A stretch of 64,000 nt of DNA, taken from positions 43,779-107,778 of the forward strand of contig CAYPHJ010000002.1 in NCBI GenBank assembly GCA_964410485.1, given 5' to 3'. The DNA comes from CAYPHJ01 sp964410485 (GTDB taxonomy: Bacteria > Desulfobacterota > Binatia > UBA9968). The position numbers and the translations under genes are program-made. The notes beneath the pieces were generated by a model. It made no database searches and had not been told where the DNA came from. It saw nothing but the letters and a program-made list of their open reading frames with translations. Shown here piece after piece: positions 17,267 through 25,690 of the stretch (its first letter is position 1; every line of letters begins with the position of its first letter).

Positions 17267-17611
17267 ATGATGGCCAGAAAAAAACTCATCACTTGTCTTG
17301 GTATCGTCGCTTTCTCGGTAGTTGCGATCGGCGAGGCGAGCGCCGATTCACGAGGCCTGTCGCGCCCGGAACTGCGCAGCGAGCGGCGTGAAATACTGAA
17401 CAGGCGAGCCGAGATCCGAAGAGATATTCACGTTCTAAACAGGAGGACACAGGATCTCAGGCGAGATCTTCGGCCTACGCCGCCGCGACAGACATACATT
17501 CCGAGACATTCTTATCGCGGTTACCATCGTGACCATCGCGGGATCGGCTGGTACGGTCATCCCAACGGTCGCTGGTACCGTTACCCGCCTCGCTATGGCT
17601 GGTGGCGATAG
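17267..17611 (+). CDS. Small secreted basic protein, Arg/Tyr-rich
   Basis: The 114-residue precursor has a clear signal peptide with cleavage likely after ASA (about residue 26). The mature protein is very basic: an Arg/Glu-rich helical stretch (about 33-68), then a Pro/Tyr/His/Gly-rich tail ending in PPRYGWWR. AGGAGG lies just upstream of two adjacent Met codons, either of which could start it. Such tails occur in periplasmic or envelope-associated small proteins, but I recognise no family. Codon use and the ribosome-binding site support a real gene. Confidence 0.7.
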   Translation: MMARKKLITCLGIVAFSVVAIGEASADSRGLSRPELRSERREILNRRAEIRRDIHVLNRRTQDLRRDLRPTPPRQTYIPRHSYRGYHRDHRGIGWYGHPNGRWYRYPPRYGWWR

Positions 17612-17646
17612 AGCCTCAAAAACTTGACCTCTGTCCTCCCCCGCGC

Positions 17647-17732
17647 GCCCTTCGATACGCCGCGCAGACGGCGGCTACTCAGGGCGGCCGGTTTCCCGAG
17701 TAGGCCCTGAGTAGCTTGCGTAGCGAAGGGCC
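17647..17732. repeat. Long palindromic intergenic element
   Basis: The left arm (GCCCTTCGATACGCCGC, then CTACTCAGGG) and right arm (CCCTGAGTAG, then GCGTAGCGAAGGGC) pair across a short centre to make a hairpin of about 85 nt. It has the form of REP-like elements. I saw only this copy in the window. Confidence 0.7.
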
Positions 17733-17839
17733 GTAGCGAGGGACGGGGGAAGGATGAAAGAAGGGAATCTGAGATAAGAGGCGCCTTCCGAGTCCGACTT
17801 GACTCGTACCTGACGCAGTTTTATAAGCGGTTTAGGTCG

Positions 17840-18328
17840 ATGGCAATCCCCGGACGGTACAATTCAGGTTACAACATTGGTGTTGGAGGCGCGGTGCTTC
17901 ATCAGGGCAAGCTTCTGATGGTGCGGCGTGCTTCGCGACACGGTCGAGGCAACTGGCAGTTGCCAGGCGGTTTTATTGAACCCGACGAAACCATAGAACA
18001 AGCGGTGGTACGCGAGGTCTTGGAAGAAGCAGGCGTGACAGCGGAAGTGGAAGGTGTCTTGGGTCTCCGCAATCGCTACGATCCGGATTCGGGAAACGGC
18101 ATCTACATTATTTTACTCTTGCACGCCGTGCGTGGTGAGCCCAAGCCGGATGGCAATGAAGTCGATCATGCCGGGTATTTTTCGCTCGATCAAATCCAAG
18201 AGCTCAGCCCATTGCCACCGGTCAATTGGGAAATCGCGCAGCGAGTGCTCTCGCCCGACCGCCGGCTTCTGCATCCCAAGCCGCTGACAAATCTCAACGG
18301 CGCGCGATTCATGCTGTTTGTCGGCTAA
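17840..18328 (+). CDS. NUDIX hydrolase
   Basis: The 162-residue protein contains a complete Nudix box. It starts at GGFIEPDET (about residue 43) and ends with REVLEEAGV, so the metal-binding E-x-x-E-E core is intact. The N-terminus (GYNIGVGGAVLHQGKLLMVRR) is the usual first strand. Nudix enzymes hydrolyse nucleoside diphosphates linked to another moiety; this short form resembles ADP-ribose pyrophosphatase/MutT-like proteins, but the substrate is not fixed by the motif. No neighbour gives a hint. It is followed within 20 nt by an octamer repeat array. Confidence 0.88.
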   Translation: MAIPGRYNSGYNIGVGGAVLHQGKLLMVRRASRHGRGNWQLPGGFIEPDETIEQAVVREVLEEAGVTAEVEGVLGLRNRYDPDSGNGIYIILLLHAVRGEPKPDGNEVDHAGYFSLDQIQELSPLPPVNWEIAQRVLSPDRRLLHPKPLTNLNGARFMLFVG

Positions 18329-18347
18329 TCGTCGCCGCTAGGCGGCG

Positions 18348-18421
18348 GTTCAAAAGTTCAAATGTTCAAAGTTCAAGCTGGCGAGGGAACCTTGAACTTT
18401 TGAACCCTGGAACATTTGAAC
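18348..18421. repeat. GTTCAANN octamer array, inverted pair
   Basis: The left arm reads as units GTTCAAAA, GTTCAAAT, GTTCAAA and GTTCAAGC. The right arm (18392-18421) has TTGAACTT, TTGAACCC, TGGAACAT and TTGAAC. Together they can form a stem-loop between the Nudix gene and the convergent binding-protein gene. Confidence 0.85.
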
Positions 18422-18437
18422 GTGAAGCGAAGCGAGC

Positions 18438-19370
18438 CTACACCGGTGTCTTCCACAAATGGCTGAACTGTGTGGCGATCACCTGCTCGTAGGCGACGGG
18501 CGCTGCCAGTAATCCGGTCTGTTGAGCAAAGCGATTCATATTCGCGACCACTTCTTCGGAGATCGTCGGTTCATAATAAGGAAGATCGCGCCGGATTAAT
18601 TCGGCAATAAGAGCCGCTTCGGATTCTGGAAAACGTTTCTTGCCCACTTCGGTTGCACGGTTCACGTCTTCCCGCAGGGCTTTGTGCGCTCTCATGATGG
18701 CGCGGATTGCAGCAGCGGCGCTCTCGGTGTGTTTCTCGATTGTGTGATCCGTGGCGACGAGAGCGGGAAACGTGTAATGCCGGGCCGCTGGGGGTCCGTC
18801 GCCGCGGCGGACGTCCAAGACCATTGTTCCAACGCCGCGCCGCGCTGCAACTTCGCATCCCATGCCGTTGGCCCAAAATCCATCGAGCTTATCTTCTTCA
18901 AGGGCCTTGGCTGCGGAAAGTCCAAAAGACACATTCGCACCCGTTGCGCCTGGTATTGGCATGATCCGAACATTATTTTTCACCGGATCGATGCCCGCCT
19001 CAATCAGTAGCTGCCTGAGACTCAGGTCGACCCCCGGTGCCGCTCCTATGCGCAAGCCTTTGACAACGCGCAGGTCACCGCGAGATGGCTTGAGATCACT
19101 TCGAATCACGAGAAACCAATAGGTGTGCTGGGCGACAGCGGAAAGCAGCTTGGCTCCTTTCCAGTCGGGAAATGCCAACAGCGTGGCGTGCGCTGAGCCG
19201 ACGACGAAGTCGAGTTGTCCGTCCCGCAGAGCCTCATATGTCTTCGGAATAGGAAACAGCAGGTCAACGCTGGCGTCGAACCCTTCAGCTTTGAAAAATC
19301 CGAGCTCGACAGCGGCAATAACAGGGAAATAGGAGTTGGACACGAGATCGGGAACGGCAATGCGGATCAT
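18438..19370 (-). CDS. NMT1/THI5-like (ABC transporter) substrate-binding protein
   Basis: The start is placed at ATG 19370 (310 residues), where the family sequence begins (MIRIAVPDLVSNSYFPVIAAVELGFFKAEGF); the frame is open up to 19463. The protein has the two-lobe periplasmic-binding fold of SsuA/ThiY/NMT1 proteins: the DLLFPIPKTYEALRDGQLDFVVG and ATGANVSFGLSAAKALEEDKLDGF segments place the ligand cleft. With this start there is no signal peptide, and no permease or ATPase gene is adjacent. Such orphan NMT1-like genes are very numerous in some soil lineages and may act as intracellular sensors or use shared transport machinery. Ligand unknown. Confidence 0.8.
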   Translation of the reverse strand: MIRIAVPDLVSNSYFPVIAAVELGFFKAEGFDASVDLLFPIPKTYEALRDGQLDFVVGSAHATLLAFPDWKGAKLLSAVAQHTYWFLVIRSDLKPSRGDLRVVKGLRIGAAPGVDLSLRQLLIEAGIDPVKNNVRIMPIPGATGANVSFGLSAAKALEEDKLDGFWANGMGCEVAARRGVGTMVLDVRRGDGPPAARHYTFPALVATDHTIEKHTESAAAAIRAIMRAHKALREDVNRATEVGKKRFPESEAALIAELIRRDLPYYEPTISEEVVANMNRFAQQTGLLAAPVAYEQVIATQFSHLWKTPV

Positions 19371-19499
19371 GCGGAACTGCTCCTCGCAGCCTTTGGCTGC
19401 ACCAACGCCATGGTAGGCGATTCGTTTATTTCTGACAGTTGTGCTCGCGACAGAAATAACCAAAAGATTTGGAACGGCTTGAACGCTTAACCTGGATGA

Positions 19500-19922
19500 T
19501 TAGATCTTAAACTTCAGTCCCGCGGCTTCAATGCCGGCAACCACGCAGGTTTCATCTTCATCTGATGTGCCGCCACTGGCTCCCGCAGCGCCAATAATTG
19601 ACTCACCGTCCATGATCAACACGCCACCTGCCACCGGTACCACCCGTCCCCCAGACATATCCGACAACGCACCCAAAAAAGCCGTCCGGTCTTTTAATCG
19701 CTCGCCAAGGGCGCGGCTTGACTCGCCCATTCCGATGGCGCCCCACGCTTTGCCGATAGCGATATGCGGCCGTAAGACGCTGGCCCCGTCTTCGCGCTTA
19801 AGCGCCCTCAGATGCCCGCCGTCATCCAGCACGGCGACGCAGAGCGGCCGTATTTTCATCTGGCGCGCCTTCGCTAGTGCCTGATCGACCACGATAGAGG
19901 CTTGTTCCAGGGTCAGTTTCAT
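19500..19922 (-). CDS. GlcG/HbpS-family haem-binding-like protein (DUF336)
   Basis: The start is ATG 19922, with GGAGGGG 3 nt upstream, giving 140 residues. The sequence follows the GlcG/HbpS pattern: MKLTLEQASIVVDQALAKA helix, VAVLDDGGHLRALKREDGA strand-turn-strand, then PVAGGVLIM, IGAAGASGG and DETCVVAGIEAAG. Members bind haem or occur beside glycolate and other catabolic operons. Here it is followed by the NMT1-like binding protein, about 130 nt downstream, so they may be co-expressed. The role is inferred from family only. Confidence 0.85.
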   Translation of the reverse strand: MKLTLEQASIVVDQALAKARQMKIRPLCVAVLDDGGHLRALKREDGASVLRPHIAIGKAWGAIGMGESSRALGERLKDRTAFLGALSDMSGGRVVPVAGGVLIMDGESIIGAAGASGGTSDEDETCVVAGIEAAGLKFKI

Positions 19923-19970
19923 AGTCCCCTCCAATGCAACTGCGAGATCGCTCGGCAATTCCTCCCGACG

Positions 19971-20612
19971 TTACAGCTTGAATTGGCGTCTGTCCATCGC
20001 TTGGCGCCATTTGCTGGTCGCTTCTTTGCCAAATATCAACGCTTGGTCCGCGCCGACAACAAACCAGGCATTGCCCTTTAGTTCTGTCTCGAGTTGACCC
20101 GGCGCCCATCCGGCATAGCCAAACATGAATAGCCATTGGCTTGGGCCTTTGCCATGCGCGAGATCTTGGACGAGTCTTGAATCGGACGTAACCGCAATCC
20201 CGTCTTTAATCCTGGTCGAGCTGTCGAGTAAAATATCGTCGGTATGGAGAATAAAGCCGTCCCCCGGATTCAGCGGGCCGCCGTAGTGAACGACGATTTC
20301 GCCTTTCGCTCCTTCGCTGTCTGCGCCGAAACTTTTTAACAGATCTTCGATCGGACCCTTTGCCAGCGGCCGATTGATTACCAAGCCCAGTGTTCCCGAA
20401 TTGTCATGCTTGACGATGTAAATTACCGCTTCAGTAAAGCGGGGATCGCGCATATCGGGCGATGCCACCAGCAAGTGGCCTGTGAGAGTATCGGTTTGAC
20501 CGGCGGAGTTGCTGTGAAGGCTACCAAGGAGTAATGCCAGCAATAGAATACTACCGGCAACAGCGCTGCGCATCTTCGCGCGGCGGAAAAAATTCGACAA
20601 CGTCTCTTTCAT
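19971..20612 (-). CDS. YqgE/AlgH family protein with N-terminal export signal
   Basis: The start is set at ATG 20612 (213 residues); the longer open frame to 20867 runs into the divergent gene and is probably not translated. After a basic N-terminus there is a hydrophobic stretch SILLLALLLGSLHSNSAGQ, then the whole AlgH domain: LTGHLLVASPDMRDPRFTEAVIYIV, GLVINRP, and VHYGGPLNPGDGFILH, WLFMFGYAGWAPGQLE. Typical YqgE is a cytoplasmic protein of about 187 residues without a signal, so export is unusual. The biochemical function of the family is unsettled. Confidence 0.83.
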   Translation of the reverse strand: MKETLSNFFRRAKMRSAVAGSILLLALLLGSLHSNSAGQTDTLTGHLLVASPDMRDPRFTEAVIYIVKHDNSGTLGLVINRPLAKGPIEDLLKSFGADSEGAKGEIVVHYGGPLNPGDGFILHTDDILLDSSTRIKDGIAVTSDSRLVQDLAHGKGPSQWLFMFGYAGWAPGQLETELKGNAWFVVGADQALIFGKEATSKWRQAMDRRQFKL

Positions 20613-20790
20613 ATCAGGGCAAAGGTAGAATAGTCGCCAAATTGATGCAAGGCCCACTCGTCTCCCGCTCGATTTTTGCGCGCTTGACCATGAGCATGCA
20701 TCTCCTATAAAAGCTCGTAGTAGGTGCGGGAATGACAGACTTCTTGAATATCGGCTTGTATATGATGTTGCGGGCCGAAGGTTTTGTGCC

Positions 20791-21474
20791 ATGACCAATC
20801 GGTCTGTGAAATTGCCTGAGATTTTACCGGTATTCCCGTTGACGGGTGTCCTGCTTTTCCCCGGCATGACGTTGCCGCTGCATATTTTTGAGGCGCGCTA
20901 TCGCCATATGGTCGAGGATGCTCTCGAGGGTGACAAGATCTTCGGCATGATTCAGCCATTCGTGCCGCGGCAGGATAATCGGCCGTTGCCTGGGGCCGAA
21001 AAGGAAGCGCCAGAACTCTACAAAATCGGCTGCGCTGGGTATATCGACAGCTGGGAAAAGTCTGCGGATGGACGGTTTTTCATTCAATTGAAAGGAGTCA
21101 AGCGCTTCCGCTTTGAGGAGGAGTTACCGCTTTATCGAGGTTACCGGCGTGTCAAGCCGATCTACGAAGGATTCGCCGACGACACAGAAGCCTCGGGTTG
21201 GCATTGCGAGCGGACAGCGGTTTTAACCGCGCTCACACAGTACGGTAAAGCTCACGGCATGGAGGTCAAGCCCGAACAGGCGGAAAGATTCACCGATGTC
21301 GAGCTGGTGAATCTTCTGGGCGCATCCTTGCCGTTTCACCCGGCTGAGAAACAAGCCTTACTGGAAGCACCGACTCTGAAGCAGCGGGAGATGATACTTA
21401 TCGATCTACTACGTCTCGGCACGAGTTCGCCGGATCCTTCCGACCCAGAGACCAAGCCACGCACGCTGAACTAA
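20791..21474 (+). CDS. Lon N-terminal (substrate-binding) domain protein
   Basis: The 227-residue protein consists of the LON substrate-binding domain alone, starting with LPVFPLTGVLLFPGMTLPLHIFEARYRHM and continuing with GCAGYI and GRFFIQLKGVKRFRF. The ATPase and protease domains of Lon are absent. Stand-alone versions of 190-220 residues are common in proteobacteria and may bind unfolded proteins or work as adaptors. It is divergent from the AlgH-like gene with about 178 nt between starts, so they may share a control region. Confidence 0.88.
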   Translation: MTNRSVKLPEILPVFPLTGVLLFPGMTLPLHIFEARYRHMVEDALEGDKIFGMIQPFVPRQDNRPLPGAEKEAPELYKIGCAGYIDSWEKSADGRFFIQLKGVKRFRFEEELPLYRGYRRVKPIYEGFADDTEASGWHCERTAVLTALTQYGKAHGMEVKPEQAERFTDVELVNLLGASLPFHPAEKQALLEAPTLKQREMILIDLLRLGTSSPDPSDPETKPRTLN

Positions 21475-21558
21475 AGGCAGAGAATAACCGCAAAGTAACT
21501 CATGTACCAAACGTACAACACAGCGGATGAAAACGAGCCCCCAGTAGTTCGTATCGCG

Positions 21559-21670
21559 CCGATAAATCCCCTGTAGCCCTCTTTGGCAACCTTTGGCAAA
21601 GGGGGCCGGCCCGCAGGACCGGGGGATTTTCCTTATAGTCGGCTATTTTCATAGGAGGACGCAAAGAGCA
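21559..21670. repeat. Dispersed AAATCCCC palindromic element, copy 1
   Basis: GATAAATCCCC, then TAGCCC, CTTTGGCAA, CAAAGGGGGCCGGCC and GGGGGATTT form a stable hairpin. A further ~35 nt after it (ending in TTTCATA, GAG and CGCAAAGAG) also match a second copy at 36938. The two copies are about 80% alike by eye. A short third relative is at 26229. Confidence 0.8.
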
Positions 21671-21704
21671 CAGAGAAACAATCCCTGCGACGCGGGGAAA
21701 GGGG

Positions 21705-21749
21705 ATTGAACGAAGCGAAGCGGTTGAACGTTTTGAACTGCTTGAACTC
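21705..21749. repeat. TTGAAC array, single orientation
   Basis: Repeated TTGAAC units spaced 8-9 nt apart follow a GAACGAAGCGAAGCGG lead. The same lead plus units recurs at 39029-39071. The array ends just before the VOC gene stop at 21758. Confidence 0.7.
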
Positions 21750-21757
21750 TGTTTGCG

Positions 21758-22573
21758 TTACCTTTCAGCTATGTCGAGCAGCACTCCGTCAGGATCCGAA
21801 ATGAAGTGTTGGCCGAGTGAGCAGCGCTTTAGATCTTCCTCGATCATGCGACCGTGTCTGCCGACGGCAAGTTTTCTCGCGGCTGACTCCGGCGCTGAGC
21901 GGGCGATCTCTTCCAGTTCTATTTTGGTGTCCTCAAGACTCTCAACTTTGAAGCCAATGTGATCGAGCCCTTCTCGCAAGCCGCGATAAAGACTATTGTC
22001 GCATGGGCGGAGTAGGAGTTTGACCTTTCCATCCGTGAGACAAATCGTCCCTCCCTCGCGAAAGCCGTTGATCGCCGTCAGGTCGAAGATTTTCATATAA
22101 AACTCCGCGACTTCGGCCGGGTTGCGGGCGCGAATTGACACGTGACTCAGCCACCGCGGCTGGTCCCAGCCTTGTTCGCTGTAACCTTCACGGACATTGC
22201 CGACGCCCACTTGTGCGATGTCAAACTGAGTCCCGGCAGGATCGTGACTGCGTAGACCGGCGAAGGGAACGTACTCCAACGCCTTGGCGATGAGCGTGTC
22301 GGGATAGTACTTCTCCATGCGCCGCTTGAATTCATCCAGGTCCTCGACCTCGAAACCATAGTGATCCATGCCGGACTGTATTCCCGCATAGCGATGCAGT
22401 ATAGCCATGCCGATCACCCCGTCGCTGATATGGCCTCTGTTTGGATTCTGCTTGCCGGTTTCATCTACAGCGCCGGTGGTCATTCTCTTCATGCCAAAAA
22501 TCGTTTGGTAAAAGTGCACCACGGCATCGTAATTGTGCGTATACATTGCAACATGCCTGATTTTGCCAAACAT
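21758..22573 (-). CDS. VOC-superfamily two-domain protein (glyoxalase/extradiol dioxygenase-like)
   Basis: The 271-residue protein contains two vicinal-oxygen-chelate domains. The first (about 1-125) begins IRHVAMYTHNYDAVVHFYQTIFGM and includes MDHYGFEVEDLDEF. The second (about 140-271) begins LSHVSIRARNPAEVAEFYMKIFDL and includes LDHIGFKVESLED, ending DPDGVLLDIAE. The His in HVAM, DHYG, HVSI and DHIG, with the final Glu, are the usual metal ligands. Two-domain VOC proteins act as ring-cleavage dioxygenases, glyoxalases or fosfomycin-type enzymes. AGGGGGG lies 9 nt before the ATG. No pathway partner is adjacent. Confidence 0.83.
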   Translation of the reverse strand: MFGKIRHVAMYTHNYDAVVHFYQTIFGMKRMTTGAVDETGKQNPNRGHISDGVIGMAILHRYAGIQSGMDHYGFEVEDLDEFKRRMEKYYPDTLIAKALEYVPFAGLRSHDPAGTQFDIAQVGVGNVREGYSEQGWDQPRWLSHVSIRARNPAEVAEFYMKIFDLTAINGFREGGTICLTDGKVKLLLRPCDNSLYRGLREGLDHIGFKVESLEDTKIELEEIARSAPESAARKLAVGRHGRMIEEDLKRCSLGQHFISDPDGVLLDIAER

Positions 22574-22766
22574 AAAGGCACCCCCTGACGGATTGTTTGC
22601 TTGAGTCAGATTTCCTTGTAGGCCGGCAAAGAGAACCTTGTCAAGGGGGACGCTTGTGAATGGATCGAGGCGGCGCGAAGCAGTTGTTGCGGTCTGCGCG
22701 ATTGCGGAAGATTTGACAGCGGCGCCGGCAACGTGACACTAAACATGGTTACGAGACAGAACTCTC

Positions 22767-23408
22767 ATGGAGCGCACTCGAGTCATTATCGTGCGGCATG
22801 GACAGACGGCTTGGAACGTCGCTGGGAAGCGGCAGGGCCATCTCGATAGCGCACTGACCGAAGCCGGGATCGCCCAGGCAAAGGCACTGGCGCGCAGATT
22901 GGCTCAAGAAGGATTTCGCCTCGTCTACAGTAGCGATCTGGGTCGGGCCGTGGAAACCGCCCGGATTATCGCGTCGGTGAGCGGTCATGAAATCGTTACG
23001 GATGAGCGTTTGCGAGAGCGCCACCTCGGAATTTTTCAAGGCCTTACGGGTGAGGAGATTCGCGAGCGCTATCCCGAGGAGTACCATCTTCATCGCACGC
23101 TCGGTCCGGACTATGTCATCCCCGGTGGTGAAAGCGTACCGCAGCAGGTAGAGCGCAACATAGCCTATCTCAGCGAGACGGCGGCGCGGCACCTGGGTGA
23201 GACAATCGTGGTCGTCACACACGCCGGTGTTTTAAGTGGCCTGCTCAGACATACATTTTCGCTTCCGTTTTCGGCCCCGCGCCGGTTTGAGTTCCTGAAC
23301 GCGAGCCTGAACGTCTTTAATTACGAAGACGGGAATTGGTTCCTGCAGACCTGGGGCGATATCAGTCACCTGGGCAGGATCGGACAAGGTGACGGGGAAG
23401 AACCATAG
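22767..23408 (+). CDS. Histidine phosphatase family protein (phosphoglycerate mutase-like)
   Basis: The 213-residue protein carries the RHG signature in VIIVRHGQTAWNVAGKRQG, the second-half Arg/Glu in YSSDLGRAVETA and RERHLGIFQGLTGEE, and the second catalytic His in VVVTHAGVLSG. It belongs to the dPGM/CobC/phosphatase branch. Cofactor-dependent mutase, phosphoserine phosphatase and alpha-ribazole phosphatase cannot be told apart from these motifs alone. Length suits a phosphatase. No cobalamin or serine genes are adjacent. Confidence 0.87.
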   Translation: MERTRVIIVRHGQTAWNVAGKRQGHLDSALTEAGIAQAKALARRLAQEGFRLVYSSDLGRAVETARIIASVSGHEIVTDERLRERHLGIFQGLTGEEIRERYPEEYHLHRTLGPDYVIPGGESVPQQVERNIAYLSETAARHLGETIVVVTHAGVLSGLLRHTFSLPFSAPRRFEFLNASLNVFNYEDGNWFLQTWGDISHLGRIGQGDGEEP

Positions 23409-23412
23409 CATA

Positions 23413-23526
23413 GTTCCAAGTTTCTGGTTCCTGGTTTCTGGTTATCCAGACCAGAGTCGAGTTCCACGGTTCTGATTCTTTACTTTTATTGTTAACGAGA
23501 AACCAGAAACTAGAAACCAGGAACTT
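23413..23526. repeat. GTTTCTG heptamer array, inverted pair
   Basis: The left arm has GTTTCTG, GTTCCTG, GTTTCTG in 7-nt step from 23420. The right arm (23498-23526) has GAAACCA, GAAACTA, GAAACCA, GGAAC. The arms flank about 55 nt and lie between the ends of two convergent genes, the right arm stopping at the stop codon at 23527. Confidence 0.85.
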
Positions 23527-24987
23527 TTAAGCCGGTGTTCGCTTTTCCATCCGGATCGTCAAGCCGGGCCGCTGGATGTAAACCTGCCCAGCGTCCTTCC
23601 GCTTGCTCAGTTGCTCGATCAGTTTAACCAGTGGTTGAGCGCTGTCCAGATACTCCCGCGGCTTGCCGCCGTTTGTTAAGGCATCGACGGCATCGCCGCC
23701 CGCGAAGAATCGCAGAATCAGCTCCTCGTCGGAAGTCCCGGCAGGAAACCGGCGGCGGACTTCTTGAAAAGACGGTTCCGGCGGTGTCCAGCCGATCCAC
23801 TCCTTGGCGCGCGGCCGGCTCAAGATCTTGTCTTTGACGTTGCGATCCATCAACTCGGCACCTTCTTTGCCCCATATGCCGAGAGCGTACTGGATGACCT
23901 GGTCAGGCACTTCTTTATAGCGCTCGCCCAAAATCACATTGATGGCCGCTTGCGTCCCGACGTACTGGGAAAGCGGAGTTACCATGATGGGATAACCGAA
24001 CTCGGCACGGACTCGGGCGGCTTCTTCGAGCGCCGCTTCCATCTTGCCTTCCATGCCGACGATTTTGAGCTGGTGACGCATATTCGAGATCATCCCGCCT
24101 GGAACCTGATGGAGATACTGGGAGTGATCGTACTCAACGGGTTTGCCGAGTGGCAGCCCGTCACGCTGGGCGACACGAGTGAAGTGTTGTTGAACCGCTT
24201 TCAAGGGCTCCTCATGGACGATGGGGGTGTAGCCCAGGGCCCGGAGGTTTTGCGCAATGTTGAAAATGGAAGGCTGGCCGGAACCGTTGGCCAGAGGTGG
24301 AACCGCCGTATGCAGTATGTTCATGCCGAGCTTTACCCCTTCGATGTAGCAAAGCGGTGCCTGCCCGCTGTTGCAATGGGCGTGGAACTCGACCGGAATG
24401 TCTCCCGCGTTCTTGAGAACGACGGGGATGAGAGTGCGCGCGCGCTCAGGGGTGAGGAGGCCACCCACATCTTTGAAGCAAATGCGGTAGGGTTTCATGG
24501 CCGCTGCTTCGCGTGCTTTGGTGGCATAATATTGGTCGGTATGGCGCGGCGAAACTGAGTAAATCAGGTTTGCCACCGTATCCATACCAACTTTTTTCAA
24601 GTCGGCGATTTCTTCTTTGAACGCGGAGTAGTCATTCCAGCAGTTCGATGTGCGGGTTAACGTCAGACCGTAACCGACCAGCCGTTCAACCAGGAGTTTC
24701 AAGATGCAATGCGGTGTTTTCTCGAATGCGCTGTGCATGCCGCCGTGATATCGCAGCCGCGTCTTGCGGAACTTCTTGGTTCCCTGACGCAGCCATTCCC
24801 AGGGATTTTCTTTGTGCTCGCGAACATATTTCTTGAACATGACGCTCAAGAAGAACTCCATGGATTCAAAGCCGGCCTCGTCCATGTGCTCGGCTGCCGG
24901 CAGCATGGCGCCGACTCGCATATTGAGGGCCCAGAGACTCTGGTTGCCGTCACGCAACGTGGTATCAATAAATCGAACCTCGCTCAT
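23527..24987 (-). CDS. Carboxyltransferase subunit, pyruvate carboxylase B/oxaloacetate decarboxylase alpha-like
   Basis: The start is ATG 24987 with AGGAGG 5 nt upstream, giving 486 residues. The HMGL-like TIM barrel begins FIDTTLRDGNQSLWA. It has the metal-site HAHCNSG and the segment CFKDVGGLLTPERA, whose Lys corresponds to the carboxylated lysine of carboxyltransferases. The conserved carboxylase region follows (VPGGMISNMRHQLK, VTPLSQYVGTQA). There is no C-terminal biotinyl domain, and no biotin carboxylase or carrier gene is adjacent. It would transfer CO2 between a carboxybiotin carrier and a keto acid in the cytoplasm. Whether it serves pyruvate or another acid is open. Confidence 0.85.
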   Translation of the reverse strand: MSEVRFIDTTLRDGNQSLWALNMRVGAMLPAAEHMDEAGFESMEFFLSVMFKKYVREHKENPWEWLRQGTKKFRKTRLRYHGGMHSAFEKTPHCILKLLVERLVGYGLTLTRTSNCWNDYSAFKEEIADLKKVGMDTVANLIYSVSPRHTDQYYATKAREAAAMKPYRICFKDVGGLLTPERARTLIPVVLKNAGDIPVEFHAHCNSGQAPLCYIEGVKLGMNILHTAVPPLANGSGQPSIFNIAQNLRALGYTPIVHEEPLKAVQQHFTRVAQRDGLPLGKPVEYDHSQYLHQVPGGMISNMRHQLKIVGMEGKMEAALEEAARVRAEFGYPIMVTPLSQYVGTQAAINVILGERYKEVPDQVIQYALGIWGKEGAELMDRNVKDKILSRPRAKEWIGWTPPEPSFQEVRRRFPAGTSDEELILRFFAGGDAVDALTNGGKPREYLDSAQPLVKLIEQLSKRKDAGQVYIQRPGLTIRMEKRTPA

Positions 24988-25009
24988 GAATCCTCCTTGC
25001 CTTGGTCGT

Positions 25010-25170
25010 GCTCGTGACTCGTGTTCGTGCTCGTGCAAAACGCGAAGGCGGACAAGCACCACGAAACGCGAGCGTCCCAGCCGTTGTGACTCCGTTGACG
25101 ATCACGATCACGAGCCACGATCACGAGCCACGATCACGAGCCACGATCACGAGCCACGATCACGAGCCAC
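25010..25170. repeat. TCGTGN units and a 13-mer tandem array GATCACGAGCCAC, cut by the N gap
   Basis: From 25010 there are five TCGTG-type units in 6-7 nt step. From 25106 five perfect copies of the 13-mer GATCACGAGCCAC run to 25170, where the N run begins. The sequence resumes at 25271 with GATCACGATTCC, another partial unit, so the array spans the gap and its true length is unknown. There are no spacers, so this is not CRISPR. Confidence 0.88.
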
Positions 25171-25270
25171 NNNNNNNNNNNNNNNNNNNNNNNNNNNNNN
25201 NNNNNNNNNNNNNNNNNNNNNNNNNNNNNNNNNNNNNNNNNNNNNNNNNNNNNNNNNNNNNNNNNNNNNN
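25171..25270. other. Assembly gap, 100 N
   Basis: One hundred consecutive N, the usual placeholder for a gap of unknown size. It lies inside a perfect tandem array, which explains the assembly failure. Confidence 0.98.
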
Positions 25271-25325
25271 GATCACGATTCCCGTTTATATTCTGTACAA
25301 ATTCTTGCAGAACAGATCAAACAGC

Positions 25326-25353
25326 TGACCATGGACCGTAGACCGAAGACCGC
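25326..25353. repeat. GACCNNN heptamer array
   Basis: Four units (GACCATG, GACCGTA, GACCGAA, GACCGCG) in exact 7-nt step. A related three-unit array is at 37112. The following 25354-25690 holds a C/T-rich hairpin region (around 25395-25500) and a short GTTCAA array (25579-25602), with no gene that I can support. Confidence 0.8.
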
Positions 25354-25578
25354 GGAGCGAAGAATGACAAAGTAGCCGAGGGACTCGATGCTGCCCAGTG
25401 GTACTTTTCCTTCTCCCTCCGGGAAGAAGGCCAGGATGAGGGTTGTATTTTGAAAGGGGCTACCCTCACCCTCGCCCTCTTCCCGCAAGCGGGCGAGGGA
25501 AGTAGTATTGGGACGAGGTGCAATGACTCTGGCTTTTCCTCTCCAGGCTGCAGATGACAGTTAGCTGGGATTTTAGCG

Positions 25579-25602
25579 GTTCAAAAGTTCAACGGGTCAA
25601 CG
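25579..25602. repeat. GTTCAANN octamers, single short arm
   Basis: GTTCAAAA and GTTCAACG followed by GGTCAACG, 8-nt step, about 90 nt before the YjbQ gene. Confidence 0.65.
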
Positions 25603-25690
25603 GTACGGAGGAACACGAGAGACTGGAATGACGTTGGAAAAACGAATTTACGGGACAACACGCTAATAGAGCCAGGCGAGGTTGGGGGTC

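Noticed and set aside
25106..25170. Possible CRISPR array
   Set aside because: The 13-nt units are directly adjacent without spacers and no cas gene is present.
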